A DNA stretch of 64,000 nucleotides. Source: Vibrio sp. SCSIO 43137. Its GTDB lineage: Bacteria; Pseudomonadota; Gammaproteobacteria; Enterobacterales; Vibrionaceae. How positions within the stretch are numbered: position 1 is the stretch's first letter; each line of letters begins with the position of its first letter. Where the stretch lies: assembly GCF_028201475.1 (NCBI RefSeq), contig NZ_CP116384.1, positions 1,116,001 to 1,180,000 on the forward strand, read 5' to 3'. Under the pieces are notes generated by a model that was given only the letters and a program-made list of their open reading frames with translations, was not told where the DNA came from and did no database searches. Both the position numbers and the translations under genes were made by a program. Below are positions 7,836 to 16,338 of the stretch, in pieces.

Positions 7836-9764
7836 TCACTTTTCGCTCTCAAATCTGTATCCGGTTCCCCTGACAGAATGAATCACCGTTGATTTTTGTT
7901 GCAGTTTCTTTCTCAGTGAAAGAACGATGGTGTCAACAACATTGCTTGCCCCTTCGTACTCAATGCCCCACACCTCTTTTAACAACTGTTTTCTTGTGAT
8001 TGCTGTTCCGCGGTTTTTGACCAGCAACTCCAGTGTCCCGAATTCGAGAGGAGTGAGATCGATACGCTGCTGATTGAGATTTAACTGCCTCGCCTTTGGG
8101 TCAAACCAATCGGGACGTTCTTCATGCTCTGTATCTTGCGCAATCTCATTCATCAGACGGGTGGATATCCAGCCGTCAACGGAATCCGGCCCCATATCAA
8201 GCATGGCAGTGTAATATTTGACCTTGTCTATTTCGATCACCTTGCTGAGAACCTGAAAGCCAAGTTCAGTTGCAGCGGAGGCATATGGCTGTAGATCATT
8301 CAGCGTCAGGTATACCCGTTGCAATCGCGGACGCATTTCAAGATAAGCTCGTTTGATATCTAACCAGCACGCGGCCTGGACGGTACTTAAGCTTTCACCA
8401 TCGGCTACAGACAACCAACGCCGGATAAACAGGTTTTTATCCGCTTGTACCTGACTACCATCACGTAAAGCTAAATCATTCATCCACTCTGCAATAACAG
8501 GGTCATGTTTTTTCAGCTCTTTAGTCACTTGTTCCGGTTTAATCAGAAAATAGAAACCGGCCACCTGATTGTCACTATCCTTTACACAATGAAATGAGCC
8601 GGGATTTCTGTCCCACCACTTAGAATAGATTTCTGAAACCACAGCAGACTCATGCTCACATACAGTACTTAACACCGTTTGTCTGTCTGCCGGCTGAGCA
8701 GGTAGCACGCTATAGGCTCTTTGATCATTCTGAGGAAAGAAGGCACTGCGTATCACAGGGTTATCTACCAGATAAAGAATGTCAGCGGTATAGCGCCATA
8801 GCTGATTACAACTCACCTCCTTCATCTCTTTTAGCAGTGTTTTACCGGCATTACGCCGATAGCAGGAATACTTTAATGGTGAACGCGCTTTAAGGCTGCT
8901 AGACAAAACCGTTCTGATCATCTCGTGCAGCGAAAGACCATCTTCATGGGACTCAATAAACTTCATGCTCTCCAGCTCGCCATATAACTTAACGGCGGCT
9001 TTGTTATCTATCTCAAGCATCGCGCTCAATAAAGAATCACTTACCCTGCGGACGATAGAAGATGCCTCCAAAGCATCCCTTAAGTCATCACTTTTAATAT
9101 CCTCAATAAAAAACTGCACCAGTGAACGAACAACCGAGTTCGGGGGAACCTGATGAAGCTCCCTGTCAGGTTGTTCCAACATAGCGACGCCGGCAAGTCT
9201 TAAGGCAACGGGGTGACCTTTAGCAAACTGGTTGACCCGTATCGCTTCAACTTTTGACAGCCCCTGAGACTGAAGAAACCCTACGGCAGCAGTCAACGGC
9301 AGGCATTGCAGATGCAAACGGACAAAATTGCAGTTTTGCGGAGGGTTAATTACCCACTGATTGTCCGGGACAAGTCGTCCTGATAAGATCAGTTTAAACT
9401 TGCCGAGAATAGCAGGAACAAATTCCGTTCTTAACCACGATTCCAGTAAGCAGAAAGACTCAAAATTATCCAGAATTAATACCGTTCCGGGAGAAATGGA
9501 TTTGTGATAATCACTAAGCTGATTGCAATTACTACTGAGAATGGCGTTTAGCTTTTCCATAAAAGCTCTTGGTGTTGGCTCTACAGAACGACAATCGAGA
9601 AACCGACATCTATCCGGGAAATCCTGAGAAAACCATTGAAGCAGGGTACTTTTACCTACCCCTGCAATTCCGTGTACCCCGATTACATCCGGTCCTTTGT
9701 CATCCATTATCTGCTCGAGATAGTGCAACTCAGTTTTGCGGGATTGTTCACCATATCTGTTCAA
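7836..9764 (-). CDS. STAND-type ATPase with GNAT-like region and OmpR-type winged helix
   Basis: A 642-residue signal-transduction ATPase/transcription regulator. Residues 32-40 (GIAGVGKST) are a Walker A loop, VLILDNFE at about 96-102 a Walker B, followed by a sensor-like LILSGR and the STAND motif GHPVALRL. Roughly residues 355-545 look like a GNAT acetyltransferase fold (VAGFYFLI, then PYASAATELGFQVL), possibly ligand-binding only. The last ~80 residues are an OmpR/PhoB winged helix (LTPLEFGTLELL to SVRGTGYRFE). No receiver domain is present. The start is a TTG with an in-frame stop four codons upstream. It faces a lipoprotein-hemoglobin pair, probably its target. Confidence 0.82.
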   Translation of the reverse strand: MNRYGEQSRKTELHYLEQIMDDKGPDVIGVHGIAGVGKSTLLQWFSQDFPDRCRFLDCRSVEPTPRAFMEKLNAILSSNCNQLSDYHKSISPGTVLILDNFESFCLLESWLRTEFVPAILGKFKLILSGRLVPDNQWVINPPQNCNFVRLHLQCLPLTAAVGFLQSQGLSKVEAIRVNQFAKGHPVALRLAGVAMLEQPDRELHQVPPNSVVRSLVQFFIEDIKSDDLRDALEASSIVRRVSDSLLSAMLEIDNKAAVKLYGELESMKFIESHEDGLSLHEMIRTVLSSSLKARSPLKYSCYRRNAGKTLLKEMKEVSCNQLWRYTADILYLVDNPVIRSAFFPQNDQRAYSVLPAQPADRQTVLSTVCEHESAVVSEIYSKWWDRNPGSFHCVKDSDNQVAGFYFLIKPEQVTKELKKHDPVIAEWMNDLALRDGSQVQADKNLFIRRWLSVADGESLSTVQAACWLDIKRAYLEMRPRLQRVYLTLNDLQPYASAATELGFQVLSKVIEIDKVKYYTAMLDMGPDSVDGWISTRLMNEIAQDTEHEERPDWFDPKARQLNLNQQRIDLTPLEFGTLELLVKNRGTAITRKQLLKEVWGIEYEGASNVVDTIVLSLRKKLQQKSTVIHSVRGTGYRFESEK

Positions 9765-9778
9765 AACGTCGGCCTAAT

Positions 9779-9800
9779 TATTATCCTGTTATTGATAATA
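9779..9800. promoter_or_regulatory. Inverted repeat in the divergent promoter region
   Basis: TATTATC and GATAATA, 8 bp apart, lie 15 bp upstream of the STAND regulator start and between the divergent genes. It is a candidate operator for the winged-helix protein; short and AT-rich, so it could be chance. Confidence 0.3.
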
Positions 9801-9907
9801 GTGCGAATAGCATCGCCTGCACGCAAATCCCATCAAATTCTCATAATTACAACCCGTCTCCGCAGCTATTTTTACTAATGATGATAAACAAAGTGGTAGG
9901 AGATGAT

Positions 9908-10441
9908 ATGAAGCTCATTCATATAGCAGTAGCCACTGCAGTATTTGCGGTAGCAGGATGCTCAACAACGGAATTAAGTAAGATTCATAAAGCTGAAAGC
10001 GCGGCGCACCATGAACTTAGTGCAAAAGCAACGATCCTTGATACCGACGGAACCGTTCTGAGGAAAGGCAGTCCTCACTGGCACTGTGTTCCGGGAGTTC
10101 CGGTTATCCCCGGAGACTCTCATCCTATGTGTAACGATCAGGTCTGGTCACAGTTACTTCAGGCCGCAGCAGAAGGAAAGCCATTTAAAACAGACAGAAT
10201 CGGTATTTCCTATATGATGCAGGGGGACGCCTATGTCAGTAACTCAGATCCTACCGCTACAGATCCAAACAACGGTGACGTTTGGGTAAAAGAAGGGCCC
10301 CATCTGATGATAGTGGTACCCCATGAACTGCTTGAAGGAATCAGTGAAGACCCATTCAACGGAGGACCGTATGTAATGTGGAAAGGAACACCGTACGCAC
10401 ACATTATGGTGCCTGTGGGAAACAAACCTCCTCAAAAATAA
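9908..10441 (+). CDS. Conserved lipoprotein of unknown function
   Basis: A 177-residue protein with a lipoprotein signal (MKLIHIAVATAVFAVAGC), so it should be lipid-anchored in the envelope. The mature part has a His-Cys rich patch (SPHWHCVPGVPVIPGDSHP), then MCNDQVW, and ends with PYVMWKGTPYAHIMVPVG, which I recall from conserved proteobacterial hypothetical proteins without known function. The start at 9908 is chosen over a much longer open frame because TAGGAG precedes it and the signal peptide begins there. It is followed after 13 bp by the truncated hemoglobin gene, so the two are likely co-transcribed. Confidence 0.82.
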   Translation: MKLIHIAVATAVFAVAGCSTTELSKIHKAESAAHHELSAKATILDTDGTVLRKGSPHWHCVPGVPVIPGDSHPMCNDQVWSQLLQAAAEGKPFKTDRIGISYMMQGDAYVSNSDPTATDPNNGDVWVKEGPHLMIVVPHELLEGISEDPFNGGPYVMWKGTPYAHIMVPVGNKPPQK

Positions 10442-10454
10442 ACAAGGACAAATT

Positions 10455-10814
10455 ATGAGTACTTCACTATATGAAAGACTTGGTGGCAGCGAAAAAATCA
10501 CTCAGATATCCAGCGACATTGTTGACCTGCACCTGGACAACCAAACCATATCTAACCGGTTTGCTAACTCTGACACCAGTAAATTAAAGAAAACCGTATC
10601 TGAGTTTTTTATTACCGGTACCGGTGGACCAAACCTGTATAAAGGAAAAGATATGCGGGCCGTTCATCAGGGGATGAACATATCTGCCATCGAGTTTGTT
10701 GCCGTGCTGGATGATGCACTTGAAGCAATGCAGAAAAACAGCGTCGGACAGCGTGAACAGGAAGAGGTCTTGTTTATTCTGTACAGTATGAGAAATGATG
10801 TCATTTTGGTTTAA
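10455..10814 (+). CDS. Group I truncated hemoglobin
   Basis: A 119-residue 2-over-2 globin of the GlbN type. It has the N-terminal SLYERLGG motif, the FFITGTGGPNLYKGKDM segment between the E and F helices, and the proximal heme histidine in MRAVHQGMNIS. Such proteins bind oxygen or NO and can act in NO or peroxide detoxification. It lies 13 bp after the lipoprotein gene with AAGGACAA as ribosome binding site. The divergent STAND regulator suggests a regulated envelope-plus-globin response. Confidence 0.9.
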   Translation: MSTSLYERLGGSEKITQISSDIVDLHLDNQTISNRFANSDTSKLKKTVSEFFITGTGGPNLYKGKDMRAVHQGMNISAIEFVAVLDDALEAMQKNSVGQREQEEVLFILYSMRNDVILV

Positions 10815-10976
10815 CAACAATGGGCAGGGCTGTTATCCCCATGGCACTCTGCCCGTTATTTGATCCCGTCCCTACAGAACAGTCCAGAAAACTCATGTTA
10901 TATGCTGCCTGTTCACCAGTTAAATATATTTTCAACCTCTGGTCATAAAAAGTTTCTGATATTGGCAAAAAAGCAC

Positions 10977-11007
10977 TTTACCTCAACTTAACTTTAGGTC
11001 TTATGAT
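10977..11007 (+). promoter_or_regulatory. SoxR/MerR-type promoter with 19 bp spacer
   Basis: The imperfect palindrome ACCTCAACTTAACTTTAGGT (10980-10999, arms match at 8 of 10 positions) lies between a TTTACC -35 (10977-10982) and a TATGAT -10 (11002-11007). The 19 bp spacer is the hallmark of MerR-family promoters. The sequence closely resembles the E. coli soxS operator. It drives the flavin reductase-MFS-NAT genes. No SoxR gene is in the window. Confidence 0.75.
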
Positions 11008-11087
11008 TAACGGCAACAGAAAGAGAAGAACCCGGAAGTTATCCGGTTTTCTCTCATTCAAACCTAAATAAATCATAAGGAATTCAG

Positions 11088-11615
11088 ATGAAGGTAATCG
11101 CTTTCGGAGCAACAAACAGCACCACTTCAATTAATAAAAAGCTTGCCGCTTATACTGCCGGGTTAATCGATAAATCAAAGGTAGAAGTGATTGATCTTAA
11201 TGACTTTGAAATGCCCATCTATAGCGTGGAAAGGGAGCAAGAATCAGGTATTCACCCACTGGCAGAACAGTTCTACAACAAAATCTCACAAGCCGATGCC
11301 CTTGTTATCTCTTTCGCCGAATATAACGGCACTTATACCGCTGCATTTAAAAACATTCTTGACTGGGTTTCCCGTATCAATAAAAAATTCTATCAGGGAA
11401 AACCTGTTATTATGCTGGCAACCTCTCCGGGGCCGGGTGGTGCAAGCTCTGTTTTATCATACGCACTGGAATCAGCCCCCTATTTTGACGCTGATGTAAA
11501 AGGCTCACTCTCGTTTCCTGATTTTTTCAGTAACTTCGATATAGAAGCCAACAGAATCACCAATGACGCGCTACTAGAAGATCTGCGCACAGTTACTAGT
11601 CGCATAATGGCTTAG
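11088..11615 (+). CDS. NADPH-dependent FMN reductase family protein
   Basis: A 175-residue flavodoxin-like oxidoreductase of the NAD(P)H-dependent FMN/chromate reductase group. The N-terminal phosphate loop (FGATNSTTSINKKLA), the ISFAEYNGTYTAAFKNILDW flavin-site segment and the SPGPGGASSVL loop are typical. It is expected to reduce quinones, flavins or similar electrophiles with NAD(P)H in the cytoplasm. AAGGAATTC precedes the ATG. It is the first gene behind the SoxR-like promoter, with the MFS gene 53 bp later. Confidence 0.87.
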   Translation: MKVIAFGATNSTTSINKKLAAYTAGLIDKSKVEVIDLNDFEMPIYSVEREQESGIHPLAEQFYNKISQADALVISFAEYNGTYTAAFKNILDWVSRINKKFYQGKPVIMLATSPGPGGASSVLSYALESAPYFDADVKGSLSFPDFFSNFDIEANRITNDALLEDLRTVTSRIMA

Positions 11616-11668
11616 TACGTGTACAATCATCCCTGCTTTTGGCCTGATCACTTTTATGAGAAATATTA

Positions 11669-12916
11669 ATGAAGCAATTTCAAATGAGAGAACTCCCCTT
11701 TAAGGAGTTTGTCTCCATGATGGCACTTATGATGTCCATCACCGCCCTATCCATAGATGCCATTCTTCCTGCTCTCGAAGCCATTGCCTCTGATCTGGGT
11801 AGCGCAGACTCAAAAGATGCCCAGCAGTTTATCGTGGCTATTTTTGTTGGTATGGCGCTGGGTCAGCTACTGTTTGGCCCACTGTCCGACTCCATCGGCA
11901 GGCGTCCGGCTGTTGTGAGTGGTTATGTCATTTTTGTAGCGGCCAGCTTAATAGCTATCTATGCCTCTGATCATCAGGCCATGCTCTGGGCCCGCTTTTT
12001 ACAAGGGTTCGGACTGGCAGCACCTAAAGTTATCTCTGTTGCTATTATTCGTGACCTGTACAAAGGGCGCACCATGGCACGGGTGATGTCCTTTATTATG
12101 ATGGTATTTATTCTGGTCCCTATGCTTGCTCCCCTGCTTGGTCAACTTGTTATGCATATTGCTAACTGGCAGGCGATATTCTGGGTAGTACTTCTGGTCA
12201 GTATGATTTCCCTTAGCTGGTATCTGCTGCGCCAGCAAGAGACACTGGAGCCAGAGAACCGCACCGGTTTATCGGCAAAAGCCATGTTTGAGGCACTAAA
12301 ATTTGTGCTGAGCAACCGCCAGTCTGTGGGCTACACTGTTGCAGCCGGCATTATATCTGGTCCGTTTATATTCTATTTAAGCTCTGCCTCGCACTTACTG
12401 GCCGATTCATATCAGTTAAAAGAGTGGTTTCCTATCTACTTTTCAGCACTGACCATCTCTTTCGCCATTGCATCATTTATTAATGGCAAGAGAGTGATGA
12501 AGTTGGGTATGCGCTATATTTCGCGTTTTGCCCTCACCATTATCACCGTTAGTGCCACGGTATTTCTGCCCGTTGCATTTTTCTATCAGGGACATCCGCC
12601 TCTGGAAGCACTGACCGTCTATTTTATATTTACGTTTTTCTCGCTAGCATTGATTTTCGGTAACCTTAACTCGCTGGCGATGGAGCCTCTGGGACAGTTT
12701 GCCGGTTTAGGTTCTGCCATTGTCGGCTGCCTTACCACCATTATTTCAGCCGCTCTGGCCGTTATTATTGGTTCGTTTTATGAAGGGTCAGTATTCCCGC
12801 TGGTAACCGGATTTGCACTAGCCGGAGCAAGTAGCCTTACCATTGCTTTCTGGACAGACAAAAAGGGAAACCGTGAATCAGAAGAGGCACTCTCATTACA
12901 AAGCAAAGAACTTTAA
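11669..12916 (+). CDS. MFS multidrug efflux transporter (Bcr/CflA type)
   Basis: A 415-residue major facilitator with about twelve membrane helices. The MFS motif A loop reads GPLSDSIGRRP and the motif C-like region follows in helix 5 (VPMLAPLLGQ), as in drug:proton antiporters of the Bcr/CflA group. It probably exports amphipathic or redox-active compounds. Its position between a flavin reductase and an N-acetyltransferase, behind a SoxR-like promoter, points to a role in resistance to redox-cycling toxins. Confidence 0.88.
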   Translation: MKQFQMRELPFKEFVSMMALMMSITALSIDAILPALEAIASDLGSADSKDAQQFIVAIFVGMALGQLLFGPLSDSIGRRPAVVSGYVIFVAASLIAIYASDHQAMLWARFLQGFGLAAPKVISVAIIRDLYKGRTMARVMSFIMMVFILVPMLAPLLGQLVMHIANWQAIFWVVLLVSMISLSWYLLRQQETLEPENRTGLSAKAMFEALKFVLSNRQSVGYTVAAGIISGPFIFYLSSASHLLADSYQLKEWFPIYFSALTISFAIASFINGKRVMKLGMRYISRFALTIITVSATVFLPVAFFYQGHPPLEALTVYFIFTFFSLALIFGNLNSLAMEPLGQFAGLGSAIVGCLTTIISAALAVIIGSFYEGSVFPLVTGFALAGASSLTIAFWTDKKGNRESEEALSLQSKEL

Positions 12917-12957
12917 CTAACACCTGCATCACAATGATTGCAACTAAGGAGAAGGCT

Positions 12958-13755
12958 ATGAACCCGGATACGTTAAATAGCTATTTTCATAGAATTGGTT
13001 TATCGGATAAACCAACTGCGAGCTTAGATTCACTTAAACAGATTCACCGTTTACAACACAAAAGCATGCCTTTTGAAAATTTTGATGTAGTTAATGGCAA
13101 GGCGATCAAGCTGACGGAAGAAGCACTGGTCCAGAAGCTAGTGAGAGAAAACCGCGGCGGCTACTGCTTTGAGTTAAACGGCTTGCTCTACTCTGTACTT
13201 AACACCATAGGTTTTCAAGTCAGGCCTTTGCTGGGAAGAGTTCATCTGTCGGAACAAGCAACCGGACGGGGACACAGGGTTAATCTGGTTACTATAGATG
13301 ACAAGCAGTGGCTGGTGGACGCCGGTTTTGGCGCACAAACACCTAGAGAGCCCCTGCCGTTAGAGCTGAATAAAACTCTCTCTACGGATATTCAGACTTT
13401 CAGGTTTATTGAAGATAAGCACTATGGTGTGATGCTTCAAACCGAAGGGGAAGACGGCTGGAGCAATATGTATAGTCTGGATATGGGGCATGTCTGCCAG
13501 GGAGATATCGATTACGGCAATCACTACACTTCCACCAGCCCGGACTCGGTATTTACCAATAAGTGTGTCGCCTCCCTTCGTACAGAGAGTGGCGCTATCA
13601 CCTTGTTAAATAACAGGCTAAAGATAAAAGAGGGTGACAGTAGCCGGGAGATGATTTTAAATTGTGAGGCGGGTTATTTTGCTGCACTCAAAGAGTATTT
13701 CGGAATTGCTCCTGATGTGCCTTACCACAAAATAGAAGCTTTTTTTGACCAATAA
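12958..13755 (+). CDS. Arylamine N-acetyltransferase
   Basis: A 265-residue enzyme that transfers acetyl from acetyl-CoA to arylamines, hydrazines or hydroxylamines. The catalytic triad is visible: Cys70 in RGGYCFELNG, His106 in GRGHRVNLV and Asp121 in WLVDAGFG. The start at 12958 has AAGGAG eight bases upstream and gives the family-typical N-terminus; an open frame from 12934 lacks this. It is the third gene of the predicted SoxR-type detoxification unit, 41 bp after the MFS gene. Confidence 0.92.
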   Translation: MNPDTLNSYFHRIGLSDKPTASLDSLKQIHRLQHKSMPFENFDVVNGKAIKLTEEALVQKLVRENRGGYCFELNGLLYSVLNTIGFQVRPLLGRVHLSEQATGRGHRVNLVTIDDKQWLVDAGFGAQTPREPLPLELNKTLSTDIQTFRFIEDKHYGVMLQTEGEDGWSNMYSLDMGHVCQGDIDYGNHYTSTSPDSVFTNKCVASLRTESGAITLLNNRLKIKEGDSSREMILNCEAGYFAALKEYFGIAPDVPYHKIEAFFDQ

Positions 13756-13773
13756 TTAATGTTAGAAAATGGG

Positions 13774-13983
13774 CTATTCCCAGTCCATTTTCAGCTCTCT
13801 GTTGTTTTCCGCACAGTCTTTAAGATAAAGGTTAATCAGATTTTGATAAGGCACACCGCTCTTTTCCGACAACGCCTTAAAGTAGTCAATAACTTCTTCA
13901 TCTAATCGGATAGTAATCTGTTTTTTTATCTTTTTGGCATAAGGGTTTGCCATAGATTGATCAAATTTGTAATTATCACGCAT
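13774..13983 (-). CDS. BrnA/CopG-like antitoxin, orphan
   Basis: A 69-residue protein with the ribbon-helix-helix pattern of BrnA-type antitoxins: KKQITIRLDEEVIDYFKALSEKSGVPYQNLINLYLKDCAE. A strong GAGGAG precedes the ATG. BrnA normally follows a brnT toxin gene, but the expected toxin position upstream (13984-14084) is empty and benE lies beyond. It may be an orphan regulator or the remainder of a lost toxin-antitoxin pair. Confidence 0.78.
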   Translation of the reverse strand: MRDNYKFDQSMANPYAKKIKKQITIRLDEEVIDYFKALSEKSGVPYQNLINLYLKDCAENNRELKMDWE

Positions 13984-14084
13984 AACGAAACTCCTCAGAT
14001 TTGAAAAGGCAATTCTAGCTGGTTAATAACGGAAACAGCCTGCCTTATTCATATCCTTCGGCTCACTTCAAATATCAGAAAATA

Positions 14085-15233
14085 CTAGCGTTTAATTCTG
14101 AGGTAAGTAATACCAACCAACAGCCCCCAGAGTGTTGAGCCTACTCCAAGGAAGCTGACACCGGACAAGGTAATCAAAAAGGTAAATAGAGCCGCGTCCC
14201 TGTAGACCTCTTTTTGAAAGGCGGTTTGCAGACACATCAGCAAAGTTCCCAAAAGGGCAAAACCGGCCAGAATTTTAGTTACCTCCTGAGGAAGAAGCAG
14301 AAACAGAGAGACAACTGAAGAGGCGAACAGGCCAGCTAACAGATAGAAAATGCCCGCCCAGATAGCAGCGCGGTAACGCTGTGACTTGTCAGCGTCGACC
14401 TCTTCGTTCATACAGATAGCCGCTGAGATTGCAGCAAGGTTAACGCTAAAGCCTCCAAAAGGAGCCGCAAGAAGATTAACAGTGCCTGTCCCTTTAAGAA
14501 TTGCCTTTACCGGAGCCTGATAACCATAACTTTGCATCATAGCGATGCCGGGCAGATTTTGAGACAACATGGTAATCAGGTAGAGAGGCACGGCTAAGTT
14601 AATCATTGCCGCCAGATCAAAACCGGGCATCAGCCAGACAGGTTGAGCCACGGAAAACTCGCTAGTTTGTAAGCCAGTTCCATCCATTACGACGGTAAAA
14701 GCAATACCAACCAGCAGCAAAATCAGCATCATATATTTAGGGATAAACCGTTTCGCTAACAAAAATGCACTAAACATTATCATGAATAGTACCGGCATCT
14801 GCGTAATGGTCTGAAAACTTCCCAGACAGAAAGGCAATAAAATGGCCGCGAGCATCGCCGTACCCAGTTGCGGAGGAATACGTTCAAGAGCTTTGCTTAA
14901 AGGGGAAATAAGTCCGGTAAGGAAAATCAGCAATCCCGAAATAATAAATGCACCGATAACCGATGAAAGCTCATAATCACCTGAAGCACCCGCCAGCATT
15001 ACCGCCCCCGGAGTGGACCATGCCGTTAACAGCGGTGCTTTGTAGTACCAGGAGTAAGCTATTGAGGTGATGCCCATCGCAACACCTAGTGCCAGTAACC
15101 AGCTTTCCGTTTGAGTTGCAGTCGCGCCCGCTGCTGTCGCCGCCTGAATAACAATAACCACCGAACTGGTGTAACCAATCAGTATTGCAGTAAAACCGGC
15201 CGAGATATGGCTCAAATTAAATAGCTTTTTCAT
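14085..15233 (-). CDS. benE: Benzoate/H+ symporter BenE family transporter
   Basis: A 382-residue membrane protein with about twelve hydrophobic segments and BenE signatures: AYSWYYKAPLLTAWSTPGAVML near the N-terminus and GGFSVNLAAISAAICM in the middle. BenE carriers are proposed to import benzoate with protons. No benzoate-degradation genes are nearby, so the substrate may differ. It faces an XRE-cupin regulator gene across two palindromic operator sites, which suggests direct control by that regulator. Confidence 0.9.
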   Translation of the reverse strand: MKKLFNLSHISAGFTAILIGYTSSVVIVIQAATAAGATATQTESWLLALGVAMGITSIAYSWYYKAPLLTAWSTPGAVMLAGASGDYELSSVIGAFIISGLLIFLTGLISPLSKALERIPPQLGTAMLAAILLPFCLGSFQTITQMPVLFMIMFSAFLLAKRFIPKYMMLILLLVGIAFTVVMDGTGLQTSEFSVAQPVWLMPGFDLAAMINLAVPLYLITMLSQNLPGIAMMQSYGYQAPVKAILKGTGTVNLLAAPFGGFSVNLAAISAAICMNEEVDADKSQRYRAAIWAGIFYLLAGLFASSVVSLFLLLPQEVTKILAGFALLGTLLMCLQTAFQKEVYRDAALFTFLITLSGVSFLGVGSTLWGLLVGITYLRIKR

Positions 15234-15273
15234 CTTTGCTTTCCCTGTTCTGAGGAATATAATTTAGCAATCC

Positions 15274-15320
15274 GTGCGCTATTACGCACAAAAAAGATAG
15301 CACAGTGCGTTATAACGCAC
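15274..15320. promoter_or_regulatory. Two palindromic operators between benE and the XRE-cupin gene
   Basis: GTGCGTTATAACGCAC at 15305-15320 is a perfect 16 bp palindrome. GTGCGCTATTACGCAC at 15274-15289 is the same site with one mismatched pair between its arms. Their starts are 31 bp apart, about three helical turns, so two bound dimers would face the same side of the DNA. Probably the binding sites of the divergent XRE-cupin regulator. Confidence 0.75.
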
Positions 15321-15334
15321 AAAGAGTTTTTATA

Positions 15335-15874
15335 ATGAGTGATTCTGTATTTAAAACTGAAATAGCCAGCCACCTGAAAAGTGAACGCAAAAAGAAAGGC
15401 CTGAGTCTGGATGCCACTTCTAAGCTAACAGGCGTCTCAAAAGCTATGCTGGGGCAGATTGAAAGAGGCGAATCCAGCCCGACTATTTCGACCCTATGGA
15501 AGATAGCCAGTGGGCTGGAAACCTCCTTTTCAGCCTTCTTTGCAAACGAACCCAACTTAAGATCCAACGAACTGACTTTTCCCGATGATGCCCGCATGCA
15601 GGTAACGACTCTGTTCCCCTATAAAACGGATTCCGGGATGGAGATGTTCGAAATCACCCTGACAGACTTCCATCAGCAGATGTCATCACCACATGGCGTC
15701 GGAGTGATCGAACATGTTCATGTACTTAAAGGCAGGTTAAAGCTGTTTTTTGATAACCAGTGGCATGAGTTTAGTGAAGGGGAAAGTGTCCGTTTCTTTA
15801 GTGATCAACCCCATGGCTATCAGGCAGAAAGCGAAACGGTAACTTTCCAGAATATTGTTTGTTATCCGAGGTAG
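15335..15874 (+). CDS. XRE-family regulator with C-terminal cupin domain
   Basis: A 179-residue transcription factor. Residues about 12-65 form an XRE helix-turn-helix (LKSERKKKGLSLDATSKLTG and SKAMLGQIERGESSPTISTLW). The C-terminal half is a cupin beta-barrel (HVHVLKGRLKLFFDNQWHEF) that probably senses a small molecule. The ATG at 15335 is preferred: the alternative GTG at 15305 is the first base of the perfect operator palindrome. It likely represses its own gene and benE. Confidence 0.88.
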   Translation: MSDSVFKTEIASHLKSERKKKGLSLDATSKLTGVSKAMLGQIERGESSPTISTLWKIASGLETSFSAFFANEPNLRSNELTFPDDARMQVTTLFPYKTDSGMEMFEITLTDFHQQMSSPHGVGVIEHVHVLKGRLKLFFDNQWHEFSEGESVRFFSDQPHGYQAESETVTFQNIVCYPR

Positions 15875-16117
15875 TTAATAAGCAACATGTGTTTGCATAG
15901 ACTATGTCTTTACTAAGTTATACAAAGGAGCTTTAAATACATTTTAAATGTCATATATCGATTGCGTTTCACGGATATGTAAGTATCTCACTTATAGGTG
16001 TAACAAAGCTAGTTAATGATGTTATTGTAAATAATATGACTCACATTTCTTCTTGTGGTTTAAATTACATAGAGTTAACCTCTTATCTTTATTAAACATA
16101 TAGAAACCGCTAGAGTT

Positions 16118-16324
16118 ATGATTAAACTTGTATGGGCAGTCGCTTGGAGAACATGCATTGGGTTCACTATTGCAAGTAAAGTTGGAGGCACACTTGATTA
16201 TGCAAGTGATGTGAAACAAGTAAATGCCATTCTATTTATAGACATAATAACAATAGCTGCCTCATTGATACTATCATCAATTTATGTTTATAAAACAAGA
16301 CATAAGTACTTATCAAAAACCTAA
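16118..16324 (+). CDS. Small predicted membrane protein
   Basis: A 68-residue frame with two hydrophobic stretches (VWAVAWRTCIGFTIAS and NAILFIDIITIAASLILSS) and a basic C-terminus. No family is recognised. It sits in clearly AT-rich DNA and is followed after 14 bp by a second membrane-protein frame in the same direction. There is no convincing ribosome binding site, so coding status is moderate. Confidence 0.45.
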   Translation: MIKLVWAVAWRTCIGFTIASKVGGTLDYASDVKQVNAILFIDIITIAASLILSSIYVYKTRHKYLSKT

Positions 16325-16338
16325 ATTAAACCAACAAA

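Noticed and set aside
9569..9907. Open frame extending the lipoprotein gene 339 bp upstream
   Set aside because: It overlaps the STAND regulator on the other strand; the signal peptide and ribosome binding site place the start at 9908.
16022..16219. Minus-strand frame in the AT-rich islet
   Set aside because: Overlaps the plus-strand membrane frame, composition-driven, no recognisable features.
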